Part shown: one piece after another, positions 55,603 to 64,000 of the stretch
Numbering within the stretch: position 1 is the first letter of the stretch
Layout of the letters: every line of letters starts with the position of its first letter
DNA from: Alphaproteobacteria bacterium
Lineage (GTDB): Bacteria > Pseudomonadota > Alphaproteobacteria > Micropepsales > Micropepsaceae
Length of the DNA: 64,000 nucleotides
Assembly (NCBI GenBank): GCA_013389115.1
Contig: JACADY010000004.1
Location: 1-64,000 of the forward strand
Reading direction: 5' to 3'
Notes under the pieces: generated by a model
Database searches by the model: none
Told to the model about the DNA's origin: nothing
Seen by the model: the letters and a program-made list of their open reading frames with translations, nothing else
Position numbers and translations under genes: made by a program

Positions 55603-58091
55603 TGAGCCGCCTCCAGCCGCGAGAGATCCGCAAGCGGCGAAAATTCGTGCGCTTCTGCTCCCATCGCTCGTTCCGCCCACGGATCAGTTTGCGAAAATTT
55701 CTGCGCGTGGATGAAGCGCGCAAGGAGGGCCTGCCTGCGCTCGCGGTCTTCCATGATGAGCTGGCGGATGGTGTCGGTGCCGACACGCTTTGCCCATTTA
55801 TAGATGCGCTCGAGGTAATAGCCCTGTTCGCGATAGAGCTGGATGAGGCCGGCGATGATTTCGAGCGCCTCATCCTCGGTCTTGGCGTGGCCGAGCACCT
55901 CCGTGCCCTTGATGTCGAGACCGGCGGCACCGGCAAAATGAATCTCATAGCCCGAATCGATGCAGATGACGCCCACATCCTTGCATGTCGCCTCGGCACA
56001 GTTGCGGGGGCAGCCCGACACGGCCAACTTCACCTTCGCGGGTGTCCAGGAGCCCCAGAGGAATTTTTCCAGGCGAATGCCAAGGCCGGTTGAATCCTGC
56101 GTGCCGAAGCGGCACCAGTCCGTGCCCACGCAGGTCTTCACCGTGCGCAGTGCCTTGCCATAGGCGTGGCCCGAGACGAGGCCTGCGCGGTTGAGATCAC
56201 GCCATACGGCGGGCAGATCGTCCTTCCTGACGCCCAGCAGATCGATACGCTGGCCGCCCGTGACCTTGACGGCCGGAATTGCGAACTTGTCGACGACATC
56301 GGCGATGGCGCGCAGCTCATTCGCGCTCGTCATGCCGCCCCACATGCGCGGCACGACGGAATAGGTGCCATCCTTTTGAATGTTCGCGTGCACGCGCTCA
56401 TTGATGAAGCGCGACTGCGCATCGTCCTTGTATTCTCCAGGCCAGGTCGCGAGGAGGTAGTAGTTGAGCGCTGGCCGGCACTTGGCGCAGCCGCCCGATG
56501 ATTTCCACTGCAATGCCTGCATCACATCGGGGATCGTCTTCAATTCCCTGGCGATGATAAGGCGCCGCACGTCGCCATGGCCGAGATCCGTACACGGACA
56601 GATTCCGGCCGGCTTGCCGGGAAGATAGGTCTCGCCGAGGGTCAGCTGGAGCAGCTTTTCAACAAGGCCGGTGCAGGAGCCGCAGGAGGCGGAGGCCTTG
56701 GTGTGCGCGCGCACGCCGTCTAAATCGGTTAGACCCTTGCTCGTGATCGCCGCGGTGATCTTGCCCTTGCACACGCCGTTGCAGCCGCAGATCTCTGCCT
56801 CATCAGGCAAGGCTGCAACGGCCGCCATAGGGTCGAGGGGGGCCCCTGAGGCATAGGCCTCACCGAAGATGAGCGTTTCGCGCATGGCGCCCACCGGCGC
56901 ACCCGACTTGATGAGGTCGAAGAACCAGACGCCATCGGAGACTTCGCCATACATGACGGTGCCAACGAGGCGATCATCCTCCAGCACGAGCCGGCGATAG
57001 ACATCGCGCGCAGCGTCACGCAGGACAATCTCCTCCCGCCCAGGGGCATCGGCAAAGTCGCCCGCCGAGAAGAGGTTGATGCCCGTCACCTTGAGCTTGG
57101 TCGCGGTCGCTGCGGGCGCAAAGGCCGCCTCGCGGTCCGCCAGGGTCGCGGCCAGCACCTTAGCCATTTCGTAGAGCGGCGCGACAAGACCGAAGGTGGC
57201 GCCTCCAAACTCCGCACATTCACCCAGCGCGAAGATCGCAGGATCGCTCGTGCGCAACTGTTCATCCACAATGATGCCGCGATGGGTTTCAATGCCTGCC
57301 TGCTTGGCAAGCGCGATGTTCGGGCGGATGCCGACGGCCATGACGACGAGGCTTGCGGGTATTTCGCGGCCGTCCTCCAGGCGCACGCCCGTCACATGCG
57401 TGCCGCCCATGATCTCCTTCGTGTTTGCGCCGGTGAGTACGGTGATGCCGCGCCTTTCTAGCGCCTTTGCAAGGAGGTGACCGGCCGAGGCATCAAGCTG
57501 ACGCTCCATCAGCGTCGGCATGAGATGGACGACCGTCACCTTCATGCCCTGCTCTGCAAGGCCCGCCGTCGCCTCCAAACCGAGAAGACCGCCGCCAATG
57601 ACGACGGCATCGCCACGAGACTTGGAGGCAAGGAGCATCGCCGTGACGTCATCGAGGTCACGATAGGTGAGGACGCCGGGCCTTGTGGCACCCGGGACCG
57701 GAATGATGATGGGAAGGGAGCCCGTGGCGATGACGAGCCGGTCATAGGCTTCAACCGCACCATGCTCGGAGCGCACAAGCTTGGCAGCGCGATCGATCTC
57801 GACAACCTTGTGCCCCTTATAGAGCGTGATGCCGTGATCGATGTACCAGCCATCGCCGTGAATGATGATTTCCTCGAACGATTTCTCACCGGAGAGAACG
57901 GGCGATAGCAGAATGCGGTCGTAGTTGACGCGCGGCTCGGCGTTGAAGATCGCGATGTCGTATTTTTCCGGCGCGAGATCGAGCAGCACCTCCAGCATGC
58001 GCCCGGGTGCCATGCCATTGCCGATAATGACGAGCTTTTCGCGCTTCGGCATGTGCGCCGTTTCCGGCGTCAAAGCGGGGTTCTCATCCAT
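55599..58091 (-). CDS. nirB: Nitrite reductase (NAD(P)H) large subunit
   Basis: Reduces nitrite to ammonium, 830 residues. Domain order: FAD/NAD oxidoreductase (LVIIGNGMAPGRMLEVLL, VVIGGGLLGLEATAGLAEQG), two BFD-like [2Fe-2S] regions (CGCNGVCKGKITAAI, then CPCTDLGHGDV), and the sulfite/nitrite reductase domain. In that domain the siroheme-[4Fe-4S] ligands are VGTDWCRFG and SGCPRNCAEATCKDVG. Siroheme comes via CobA. The ATG at 58091 overlaps the end of the ABC ATPase gene by eight bases, with AGAGGG upstream. Confidence 0.97.
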   Translation of the reverse strand: MDENPALTPETAHMPKREKLVIIGNGMAPGRMLEVLLDLAPEKYDIAIFNAEPRVNYDRILLSPVLSGEKSFEEIIIHGDGWYIDHGITLYKGHKVVEIDRAAKLVRSEHGAVEAYDRLVIATGSLPIIIPVPGATRPGVLTYRDLDDVTAMLLASKSRGDAVVIGGGLLGLEATAGLAEQGMKVTVVHLMPTLMERQLDASAGHLLAKALERRGITVLTGANTKEIMGGTHVTGVRLEDGREIPASLVVMAVGIRPNIALAKQAGIETHRGIIVDEQLRTSDPAIFALGECAEFGGATFGLVAPLYEMAKVLAATLADREAAFAPAATATKLKVTGINLFSAGDFADAPGREEIVLRDAARDVYRRLVLEDDRLVGTVMYGEVSDGVWFFDLIKSGAPVGAMRETLIFGEAYASGAPLDPMAAVAALPDEAEICGCNGVCKGKITAAITSKGLTDLDGVRAHTKASASCGSCTGLVEKLLQLTLGETYLPGKPAGICPCTDLGHGDVRRLIIARELKTIPDVMQALQWKSSGGCAKCRPALNYYLLATWPGEYKDDAQSRFINERVHANIQKDGTYSVVPRMWGGMTSANELRAIADVVDKFAIPAVKVTGGQRIDLLGVRKDDLPAVWRDLNRAGLVSGHAYGKALRTVKTCVGTDWCRFGTQDSTGLGIRLEKFLWGSWTPAKVKLAVSGCPRNCAEATCKDVGVICIDSGYEIHFAGAAGLDIKGTEVLGHAKTEDEALEIIAGLIQLYREQGYYLERIYKWAKRVGTDTIRQLIMEDRERRQALLARFIHAQKFSQTDPWAERAMGAEAHEFSPLADLSRLEAAQ

Positions 58092-59807
58092 GAGCCGCCC
58101 TCTTTATGCTGGTCGTTGCGTTGGTGTTCGATGCCGCCGATTTGGCGCCGTGCTCGAATTCCTCGAGGAATTGCAGCACTTCCTCGCGGTAGCGGTAATA
58201 ATCAGGGTGCTGAAGAAGCTGCGCGCGCGTGCGCGGGAGAGGCAGATCGACATCGAGGATCCTGCCGATCGTCGCGTTCGGCCCGTTCGTCATCATGACG
58301 ATGCGATCGGCGAGGAGTATCGCCTCATCCACATCGTGGGTGACGCAGATGGCGGTCACCTGGCTTCGCTTCCAGACCTCCATCAGGACCTCCTGCAGGT
58401 CCCAGCGCGTGAGGCTGTCGAGCATGCCGAATGGCTCATCCAGCAGCAAGAGCTTTGGCGAAAGCGCAAAGGCGCGCGCGATGCCGACGCGCTGCTTCAT
58501 GCCGTTGGAGAGATCGCTCGCGCGCTTGTGCATGGCATCGGCAAGACCGACACGCTCCAGATAGTACTCCACCACATCGCGGCGCTCGGCCGGCGTTGCA
58601 TGCGGGTAGACGCGGTCAACGCCAAGCGCGACATTCTCGCGCGCGGTCAGCCATGGCATCAGCGAGGGTGACTGGAAGACGACGGCGCGCTCAGGCCCGG
58701 CGCCCGAGACCTCACGATTGTCAAGAATGATGCCGCCGCCCGAAATCGGCGTCAGACCCGCGACCATCGACAGGACCGTCGACTTGCCACAGCCTGAATG
58801 CCCGATGAGGGAGACGAATTCGCCCTTGTCCATGTTGAGCGTGAAATTCTCAACCGCCGTCAGCGGCCCCTTGGGGGTCGCGAACGTCTTCTTGACCTCG
58901 AAAATCTCAACATATTTGCGCGTCACGGGCGACGCGGCGGCCTGGAGATAGGCCTTGGGAAGCTCCAGCGTCTTCACGCGTATGGGTGTGACGTTGGGCG
59001 CGGCACGCTGCGCGCCCGCATTTTCCTTCTTGGCGAGGTTGCCGGCCTCGATGAGGTAGTTCGTCACCTCCGCCCGCAGTGCCTTGAAGGCCGGATCATG
59101 GTTGATGGCCGCGCGATCGCGCGGACGGGGAAGCGTCACGGCAAAGGAAGGCCCCTGCGTCGCGCGCGGTCCGGGGTTGAGCGGAATAATCCGGTCGGCA
59201 AGGAGGATGGCCTCATCCACATCGTTGGTGACGAGGATGACGGTCTTGCGATCCTTTTCCCAGATCGCCTCAAGTTCATCCTGGAGCTTGGCACGCGTCA
59301 GGGCGTCGAGCGCGGAGAGCGGCTCATCGAGCAGCAAGATGTCAGGGTCCATCGCAAGCGCCCTTGCGACCGCCACACGCTGGCGCATGCCGCCGGAAAG
59401 CTCCGCCGGACGGCGGTCCGCGGCATGGGAGAGGCCGACCATGCCGATGAAGCGCTGGACGCGCGCGGCCCGCTCTGCTCGCGACGCCGCCTTGAAGGCA
59501 GCATCGACGCCCAGCGCGACGTTTTTTCCGCGGTCAGCCAGGGCATGAGCGAATAGCTTTGAAAGACGACGCCGCGATCGGGACCGGGCCCTTCGATCAG
59601 GCGACCCTTGAGGCGCACTTCGCCACTATCGGGCTTGGCGAGGCCCGCGATCGCAGAAATCAGCGTCGTCTTGCCGCTGCCGGAAAAGCCGACAATGGCG
59701 AGGAACTCACCCTCGGCCACCTCAAGGTCGATGGTGTCGAGGACATCGGTGCGCGAGGCGCCCGTGCCATAGGACTTGGAGACGCCCTTCAGCGATAGAT
59801 AGGACAT
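58084..59807 (-). pseudogene. Nitrate ABC transporter double ATP-binding protein, frame-disrupted
   Basis: Two ABC ATPase domains in one gene, like a fused NrtC/NrtD pair without the sensor domain. Domain 1 starts at 59807 ([32 protein letters not shown]) after GGAAGG. It then shifts frame at an A6 run (59527-59522 on the minus strand) and continues in another frame as [22 protein letters not shown] and [11 protein letters not shown]. Domain 2 (GHSGCGKSTVLSMVAGL, LLLDEPFGML) is intact. Seven A's would give [11 protein letters not shown], matching TARENVALGVD in domain 2. One base is therefore missing, by mutation, sequencing error or slippage. Everything downstream is intact and in operon order. 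Confidence 0.85.
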
Positions 59808-59822
59808 GAGCCTTCCCCTCCC

Positions 59823-60908
59823 CTAGCGCTTTGCCGAATAGGTGAACGCCGCCTGCAGCGCGTACATCAGCCGGTCAAGCAGGAAGCCGATGAGGCCGAT
59901 CGTCAGTACCGCGACGATGATGCGGGCGAGCGATGAGGAGGACCCGTTTTGGAACTCGTCCCAGACGAATTTTCCAAGACCGGGGTTCTGCGCGAGCATT
60001 TCGGCGGCGATGAGGACCATCCAGCCGACGCCCAGAGACAGGCGAAGGCCGGTGAAGATGAGCGGAAGCGCGGAGGGCAGAACGACCTTCATCACCGTCG
60101 TCAGGGGCGATAGTTGCAGCACGCGGCCGACATTGACGAGGTCGCGGTCGATCGTCGAAACGCCGAGTGCGGTGTTGATGAGCGTCGGCCAGAGCGAACA
60201 CAGCGTGACAGTGAGCGCCGAGATGACGAGCGATTTGGGCAGCGCGTCGCTCGCATTCACATAGAGCGCGGATACGACCATCGTGACGATGGGGAGCCAG
60301 GCGAGGGGCGATACCGGGCGGAAGATCTGGATCAGGGGATTGAGCGCGCCATTGATGAGCGGCGATAGCCCGCAGGCGATCCCCAGCGGCACGGCGATGA
60401 GCGTCGCGACGGCAAAGCCCAGGGCAACGGTGATGAGGCTTGTCAGGATCTGGTCGATATAGGTCGGCTTGCCCGTATAGTCGCGCCATTTGACGCGCTC
60501 TGCCTCACCCTTGGCCGCAAGCTCGGCGTTGCGTTCGGCCTGCTTGGCGTAGAATACCGCTTCCTTCTCGCGCTCCGCCTCATGCTCCTGCCACAAGGCT
60601 TCTGCCTGGTGCGCCACCTCATAGGGGCCCGGAATGGCGCCGAGCGATGTTTGCACCGTGGGCGCAAGAAGCGACCACAGCGCTACAAAGACGGCGATAC
60701 CCAGGAGCGGCACGATGAAGGTGCGCGCAATCTCCGCGACCTGGGCTTGCGGGTTTTCTCCAGCAAGAAGGCGGACGAAGGGCGATGCGAAGGCAAGGCC
60801 GGCGGCATCGGAGGCGGCCGCGATCCGGCTGACACGCACGCTCCAGGACAAAGCGCGGCGCGGCTTGGCCGGGGCGCCGTCCTTGGGGTCGATCTGCACT
60901 AAGGTCAT
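59823..60908 (-). CDS. nrtB: Nitrate ABC transporter permease
   Basis: The inner membrane channel subunit, 361 residues. A first helix (FIVPLLGIAVFVALWSLLAP) is followed by a charged, coiled-coil-like segment of about 55 residues rich in Glu/Ala/Lys. The usual five-helix permease core follows, with the ATPase-contact motif RDLVNVGRVLQLSPLTTVMKV preceding PSALPLIFTGLRLSLGVGWM. It lies 15 bases before the ATPase gene and 76 after nrtA. Confidence 0.93.
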   Translation of the reverse strand: MTLVQIDPKDGAPAKPRRALSWSVRVSRIAAASDAAGLAFASPFVRLLAGENPQAQVAEIARTFIVPLLGIAVFVALWSLLAPTVQTSLGAIPGPYEVAHQAEALWQEHEAEREKEAVFYAKQAERNAELAAKGEAERVKWRDYTGKPTYIDQILTSLITVALGFAVATLIAVPLGIACGLSPLINGALNPLIQIFRPVSPLAWLPIVTMVVSALYVNASDALPKSLVISALTVTLCSLWPTLINTALGVSTIDRDLVNVGRVLQLSPLTTVMKVVLPSALPLIFTGLRLSLGVGWMVLIAAEMLAQNPGLGKFVWDEFQNGSSSSLARIIVAVLTIGLIGFLLDRLMYALQAAFTYSAKR

Positions 60909-60945
60909 GGGCGGGGTCTCGTGTCGGAAAAGGGGCAGTCCAATC

Positions 60946-60973
60946 GGGCGAGGCGGACAAAACCGCCCCGCCC
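60946..60973 (-). other. Intercistronic hairpin between nrtA and nrtB
   Basis: An 11-bp stem with one mismatch (GGGCGAGGCGG/CCGCCCCGCCC) and an ACAAAA loop. No T-run follows on the minus strand. Such hairpins often protect the transcript of the binding protein, which is needed in excess over the permease. Confidence 0.5.
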
Positions 60974-60984
60974 CCTTGCTTCGC

Positions 60985-62394
60985 TTAAGGTCCTTTGACG
61001 CCGTCGCTGGCCACGGTCTCGCCTTCCTTCAAACCGATGCTGAGCGATCGCAGGTAGGCGTTGGGTGCGCGGCCGTCATAGGCGATGCCGTCGATGAAGT
61101 CGGCGGTCGGCGCGCGATAGCCATCGGTTGCGAAGGGAAAATCCGCTTCCTTCGCCTTGCCCTCATCGATGAGGAGGCGTGCGGCCTTCAGGTAGAGATC
61201 GGGGCGATAGACCCTTGCCGCCGTTTCGGCATACCAGGCATCCGGCTTCGATTCGGGTATCTGCCCCCAACGGCGCATCTGGGTTAAGTACCAGACCGCA
61301 TCGGAATAGTAGGGATAGGTCGCGTAATAGCGAAAGAAGACGTTGAAATCGGGCACGGGGCGCGCATCGCCCTTTTCATACTCGAAGGTGCCCGTCATCG
61401 AATTGGCGATGACTTCCTTGTCGGCGCCCACATATTGCGAGCGGGCGAGTATCTCCACCGCCTCATCGCGGTTCGCATTCTCGTTTTCATCAAGCCACAT
61501 CGCCGCGCGGATCAGCGCCTTCACAATGGCGATCGAAGTGTTGGGGTTCTTCTCGACAAACTCCGCCGTCAGGCCGAAGACCTTTTCGGGGTTGTTCTTC
61601 CAGATCTCATAGTCGGTGATGACGGGAACGCCGATGCCCTTGAAGACCGCCTGCTGGTTCCAGGGCTCACCCACGCTATAGCCGGAGATCGTGCCCGCCT
61701 CGAGGGTCGCGGGCATTTGCGGCGGCGGAGTGACCGAGAGGAGGACGTCGGCGCCAATCTGGCCGGAGATGTCCTGCGCCGCGTAGAAGCCGGGATTTAG
61801 CCCGCCCGCCGCCAGCCAATAGCGCAGCTCGTAATTATGGGTCGAGACGGGGAACACCATGCCCATGTTGAAGCTCTTGCCCTCGGCACGGAATTTCATC
61901 ACCACGGGCTTGAGGTATTGCGCGCCGATGGGGTGCTGGGGCTTGCCATCGGGGCCTTTGGGAATTTCCGCCTTCATCAACTCCCACACCTCATTCGACA
62001 CGGTGATGCCGTTGCCGTTGAGGTCCATGGAAAAGGGCGTGATGAGATCGGCCTTCGTGCCATAGCCGATGGACGCCGCAAGCGGCTGACCGGCCAGCAT
62101 GTGCGCGCCATCCAATTCGCCCGTGATGACCCGGTCGAGCAGCACCTTCCAATTCGCCTGCGGCTCCAGCGTCACATAGAGCCCTTCGTCCTGGAAAAAG
62201 CCCTTCTCATAGGCAATGGCGAGCGGCGCCATGTCGGTCAGCTTGATGAAGCCGAATTTCAGCTCATCGCGTTCGAGGGCCAACGGCTCGGCCCTTGCCT
62301 CGCCCAGTATCGGCACGAGGATCAGCGCCACGATCAGGGAAGCCCAGGTCCGGGCCTGGGTGGTGGATGATCTCTGTGCAGTCGCTCGTTCCAT
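60985..62394 (-). CDS. nrtA: Nitrate ABC transporter substrate-binding protein
   Basis: The periplasmic nitrate/nitrite-binding protein, 469 residues, NrtA/CmpA type. A signal sequence ([20 protein letters not shown]) is followed by [21 protein letters not shown]. Further family segments are [38 protein letters not shown] and [14 protein letters not shown]. The ATG at 62394 has GGAG 11 bases upstream. The longer open frame runs through the regulatory leader and is not coding. First gene of the nrtA-nrtB-nrtCD-nirB-nirD-nasA-cobA operon. Confidence 0.94.
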   Translation of the reverse strand: MERATAQRSSTTQARTWASLIVALILVPILGEARAEPLALERDELKFGFIKLTDMAPLAIAYEKGFFQDEGLYVTLEPQANWKVLLDRVITGELDGAHMLAGQPLAASIGYGTKADLITPFSMDLNGNGITVSNEVWELMKAEIPKGPDGKPQHPIGAQYLKPVVMKFRAEGKSFNMGMVFPVSTHNYELRYWLAAGGLNPGFYAAQDISGQIGADVLLSVTPPPQMPATLEAGTISGYSVGEPWNQQAVFKGIGVPVITDYEIWKNNPEKVFGLTAEFVEKNPNTSIAIVKALIRAAMWLDENENANRDEAVEILARSQYVGADKEVIANSMTGTFEYEKGDARPVPDFNVFFRYYATYPYYSDAVWYLTQMRRWGQIPESKPDAWYAETAARVYRPDLYLKAARLLIDEGKAKEADFPFATDGYRAPTADFIDGIAYDGRAPNAYLRSLSIGLKEGETVASDGVKGP

Positions 62395-62607
62395 CTGCGT
62401 CTTGTCTCCGCATGGCGCGGCAAAGCGCCGGCGCCGGTTGAGCGCGGGAGAGCGTCGCCAAGAGGCCGACCCGCGCGAGAAGTTCTGCCCGCAAGAGACG
62501 CTGAAGCCTTGCTTGGGCTCCTCGCGTTCCTGAGATGGCAGCGCTGCCACGCGGTCCGCCGTTGGACCGCAGTCAATGTCATGGATGCGGTGCTTCGTTG
62601 CGCCGCA
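62395..62607 (-). ncRNA. Nitrate operon leader with two ANTAR-type hexaloop hairpins
   Basis: The transcript from the sigma-54-type promoter would begin with hairpin P1 (62586-62607), TGCGG-c-GC/GC-a-CCGCA, loop AACGAA. Fifteen bases later comes P2 (62551-62570), GCGGTCC/GGACCGC, loop AACGGC. Both six-base loops have A at position 1 and G at position 4, the dual-hairpin target of ANTAR antiterminators (NasR, EutV, NasT). A GGCAGCGCTGCC palindrome follows at 62536-62547. I do not see a classical terminator with a U-run, so the terminating structure is uncertain. The nasS fragment upstream fits NasS-NasT control. Confidence 0.7.
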
Positions 62608-62618
62608 ATGAGACAAGC

Positions 62619-62634
62619 GCAGCAAACGTGCCAA
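62619..62634 (-). promoter_or_regulatory. Sigma-54 (RpoN) promoter candidate for the nitrate operon
   Basis: On the minus strand TTGGCACGTTTGCTGC matches the YTGGCACG-N4-TTGC consensus in every position but one (C for the first T of TTGC). The predicted start near 62607 coincides with the first base of hairpin P1. Nitrogen control by NtrC/RpoN is expected for this pathway. No clear NtrC site is seen upstream. Confidence 0.7.
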
Positions 62635-62730
62635 TTGAGCGACGCCCTGATTCCCAGGGAAAAGCCGCGATCGGACCGGGCTTCTCCCAGTGGAAATGCC
62701 GTCGCTTTCGGCATGTGCGGCTAAAAACTA

Positions 62731-62746
62731 ATCAGTGCTAACTGAT
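62731..62746. promoter_or_regulatory. Palindrome upstream of the nitrate promoter
   Basis: ATCAGTGCTAACTGAT is an inverted repeat (ATCAGT/ACTGAT around GCTA), about 124-139 bases upstream of the predicted start. The distance suits an enhancer for a sigma-54 promoter, but the sequence does not match the NtrC consensus. The binding protein is unknown. Confidence 0.4.
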
Positions 62747-62835
62747 GATTATTTCTTGGGCAGTTGTGGTGCTGCGTTCCGCTGTAGGGGGCGAGGCGCA
62801 GGTGGAGGTCGTCTTCAAGCACCTGCCTCCACGCG

Positions 62836-63305
62836 AAGAAAGCGATCCCCACCCCTTGCCCTGCCCTGTGCAAGGGGTGGGTGAAGTAGGCCTCACCCTT
62901 CGCGGCTTGCGAAGGCTCGCAATTCTGGGTGAGGACCATTTTTTTCCTCATCCTGAGGCGGCCGCCTTCGCGGCCCTCGAAGGATGAGGGCAAAGGAAAA
63001 CATCCCCCCACCCCTGCCCCTCCCCACGAAAGGGGGAGGGGTTATTCATGGCAACCACCTCCCCACGAACGGGGGAGGGGTTGTTCATGGCAACCACCTC
63101 CCCTTAGGGGAGGTCGGATGCCGTCAGGCGTCCGGGCGGGGTCTTCTCGTGAAGCATGGATGGCCCGGTCGAAGCCGGGCCATGACAGTCAAGGGGTGTT
63201 CCCTCACCCTTCGCGGCTCGGCTTCGCCTCGCACCTCTGGGTGAGGACTTATGTCTATTCCTCGTCCTGAGGCGGCCGCTCTTGGCGGCCCTCGAAGGAT
63301 GAGGT
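62836..63305. repeat. REP-like repeat cluster between nrtA leader and nasS
   Basis: The densest cluster in the window. CCTCACCC/CCTCATCC palindromes lie at about 62893-62932, 62947-62989, 63203-63246 and 63260-63304. G-rich CCCCTCC..GGGGAGGGG palindromes lie at about 62850-62880 and 63006-63085, the latter a tandem of two near-identical units ending CATGGCAACCACCTCCCC. The composite unit at 63089-63186 is nearly identical to 6674-6771. No gene is seen. Confidence 0.8.
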
Positions 63306-63321
63306 GGGCGGCGACCAGGCC

Positions 63322-64000
63322 TCAAGGCCGTGGCAAGGCGCGCAGATAAGCCGCAGGATCCGCGGGATCAAAGGCGATGCCGTCGAAGAAGCCGATCTCA
63401 CCCGCTTCGACGCGGTCATCCCCTTCCGGCGCCGCACCGGGGAAATCCCGTAGCGCGGCGCGGAACAGCTCCGGGCGGTAGGTCGCCCGCACTTGGGCGA
63501 TCGTTTGCGCTGTGAGCTCCACCTGTCCCCAGCGGGCCATTTGCGTGAGGAACCAGACCGCGTGACTGGGCCAGGGGAAGGTCGCGTGACCTCGCGTGAA
63601 CCCCGTGCCCTGCATCGTTTGCGCCCGGGCGGCAAACGCACCGGACAGACCCGGCAGCAACAGCTCAGCGGGCGCGCCGAGATAGGCATTCGCACTCATG
63701 ATCCGGGCAAGCTCACTTGCGTTTCCAGCTTCCTCGCACCACAGCGCAGCCCGGTAGAGCGCGCGGATGAGGGCGAGGACTTCCGCCGGATGGCTCTCCG
63801 CCCAGTCCTGCCTGAAGCCCAACACCTTGTCCGGGCCATAGGGCCAGATTTCGCCGGAGGTGGTGAGAATTTGGCCCGCCCCTTGCGCCGTGGCCACCGT
63901 GCTCCAGGGCTCACCCACACAGAAGCCATCGATGCGCCCGCTCTTCAGGGCATCGACCATGAAGGGCGGCGGGATGATCTCCAGCTGAATGTCGCGGCCA
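63322..64000 (-). CDS. nasS: Nitrate sensor NasS (NrtA-like), C-terminal part
   Basis: The 3' part of a gene whose start lies beyond the window; the frame is open to 64000. About 226 residues are visible, starting within DIQLEIIPPPFMVDALKSGR. CVGEPWSTVATAQGAGQIL, KVLGFRQDWAESHPAEVLAL and WPSHAVWFLTQMARWGQVE are typical of the NrtA/NasS fold. NasS proteins lack export signals and bind NasT until nitrate or nitrite is present. The position upstream of a leader with ANTAR-type hairpins favours NasS over a second transport protein. NasT is probably encoded next to it outside the window. Confidence 0.8.
   Translation of the reverse strand, partial: GRDIQLEIIPPPFMVDALKSGRIDGFCVGEPWSTVATAQGAGQILTTSGEIWPYGPDKVLGFRQDWAESHPAEVLALIRALYRAALWCEEAGNASELARIMSANAYLGAPAELLLPGLSGAFAARAQTMQGTGFTRGHATFPWPSHAVWFLTQMARWGQVELTAQTIAQVRATYRPELFRAALRDFPGAAPEGDDRVEAGEIGFFDGIAFDPADPAAYLRALPRP

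Noticed and set aside
62395-62634. N-terminal extension of nrtA by 80 codons
   Set aside because: It would place the sigma-54 promoter and both ANTAR-type hairpins inside coding sequence and push the signal peptide to the middle of the protein.
62836-63305. Regularly spaced palindromes as a CRISPR array
   Set aside because: Units differ in length and type, spacers are absent or repeat-derived, and no cas gene is nearby.

Overview
This is a 64 kb piece of a high-GC alphaproteobacterial chromosome, most likely from Hyphomicrobiales (Rhizobiales). The evidence is gene order and gene type. A RegB/RegA-type (ActS/ActR) redox pair sits at one end. The block pckA - ChvI/ChvG-type two-component system - short HprK - EIIA(Man) - HPr - ahcY - divL - tsaE - amgK - murU - addB - addA - trxA - folC - accD - trpABF - lapA - ihfB - rpsA - cmk - aroA - TIGR02300 - tRNA-Ala is the arrangement familiar from rhizobia and relatives. 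I see no phage, plasmid or CRISPR sequence. The only transposon is the end of an IS481-family element at the left edge.

Layout. 1-2.1 kb: IS481 end, actR, actS. 2.2-5.0 kb: palindromic repeats, then three adjacent genes for secreted proteins built from one four-cysteine (C..CxC..C) module, which I do not recognise as a named family. 5.2-9.1 kb: YgjP-type metalloprotein, VOC protein, PHA depolymerase, ankyrin protein. 9.1-18.6 kb: PEP carboxykinase, MATE exporter, biotin synthase, ChvI/ChvG, HprK-EIIA-HPr, TraB/GumN protein. 18.7-26.1 kb: secreted beta/gamma-crystallin protein, ahcY with a palindromic operator candidate, a DivL pseudokinase, and a ferredoxin with its reductase. 26.2-46.7 kb: the conserved housekeeping block listed above. 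46.8-51.8 kb: an XRE regulator divergent from a TonB receptor - b561 cytochrome - periplasmic PHP hydrolase group. 51.8-64 kb: the nitrate assimilation operon on the minus strand, nrtA-nrtB-nrtCD-nirB-nirD-nasA-cobA, preceded by the 3' part of nasS.

The nitrate operon is a complete pathway: nitrate uptake (NrtABCD), reduction to nitrite (NasA), reduction to ammonium (NirBD) and the siroheme precursor enzyme (CobA). Its leader carries a sigma-54-type promoter and two hairpins whose six-base loops have A at position 1 and G at position 4. That is the target pattern of ANTAR antiterminators such as NasT, and it fits with NasS encoded just upstream. The first ABC domain of nrtCD has a one-base frame disruption in an A6 run.

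The window is rich in dispersed repeats. One family, with a CTAG/GCTCTAG edge and an ACCGGTAYCCA core, ends exactly at the stop codons of bioB, the ferredoxin reductase and ihfB, supplying their TAG. It is also read in frame through addA. Other notable points are a trpB that apparently starts at CTG and a DivL with Tyr in place of the phospho-accepting His. All assignments come from reading the sequence and from family knowledge; no database search was possible.
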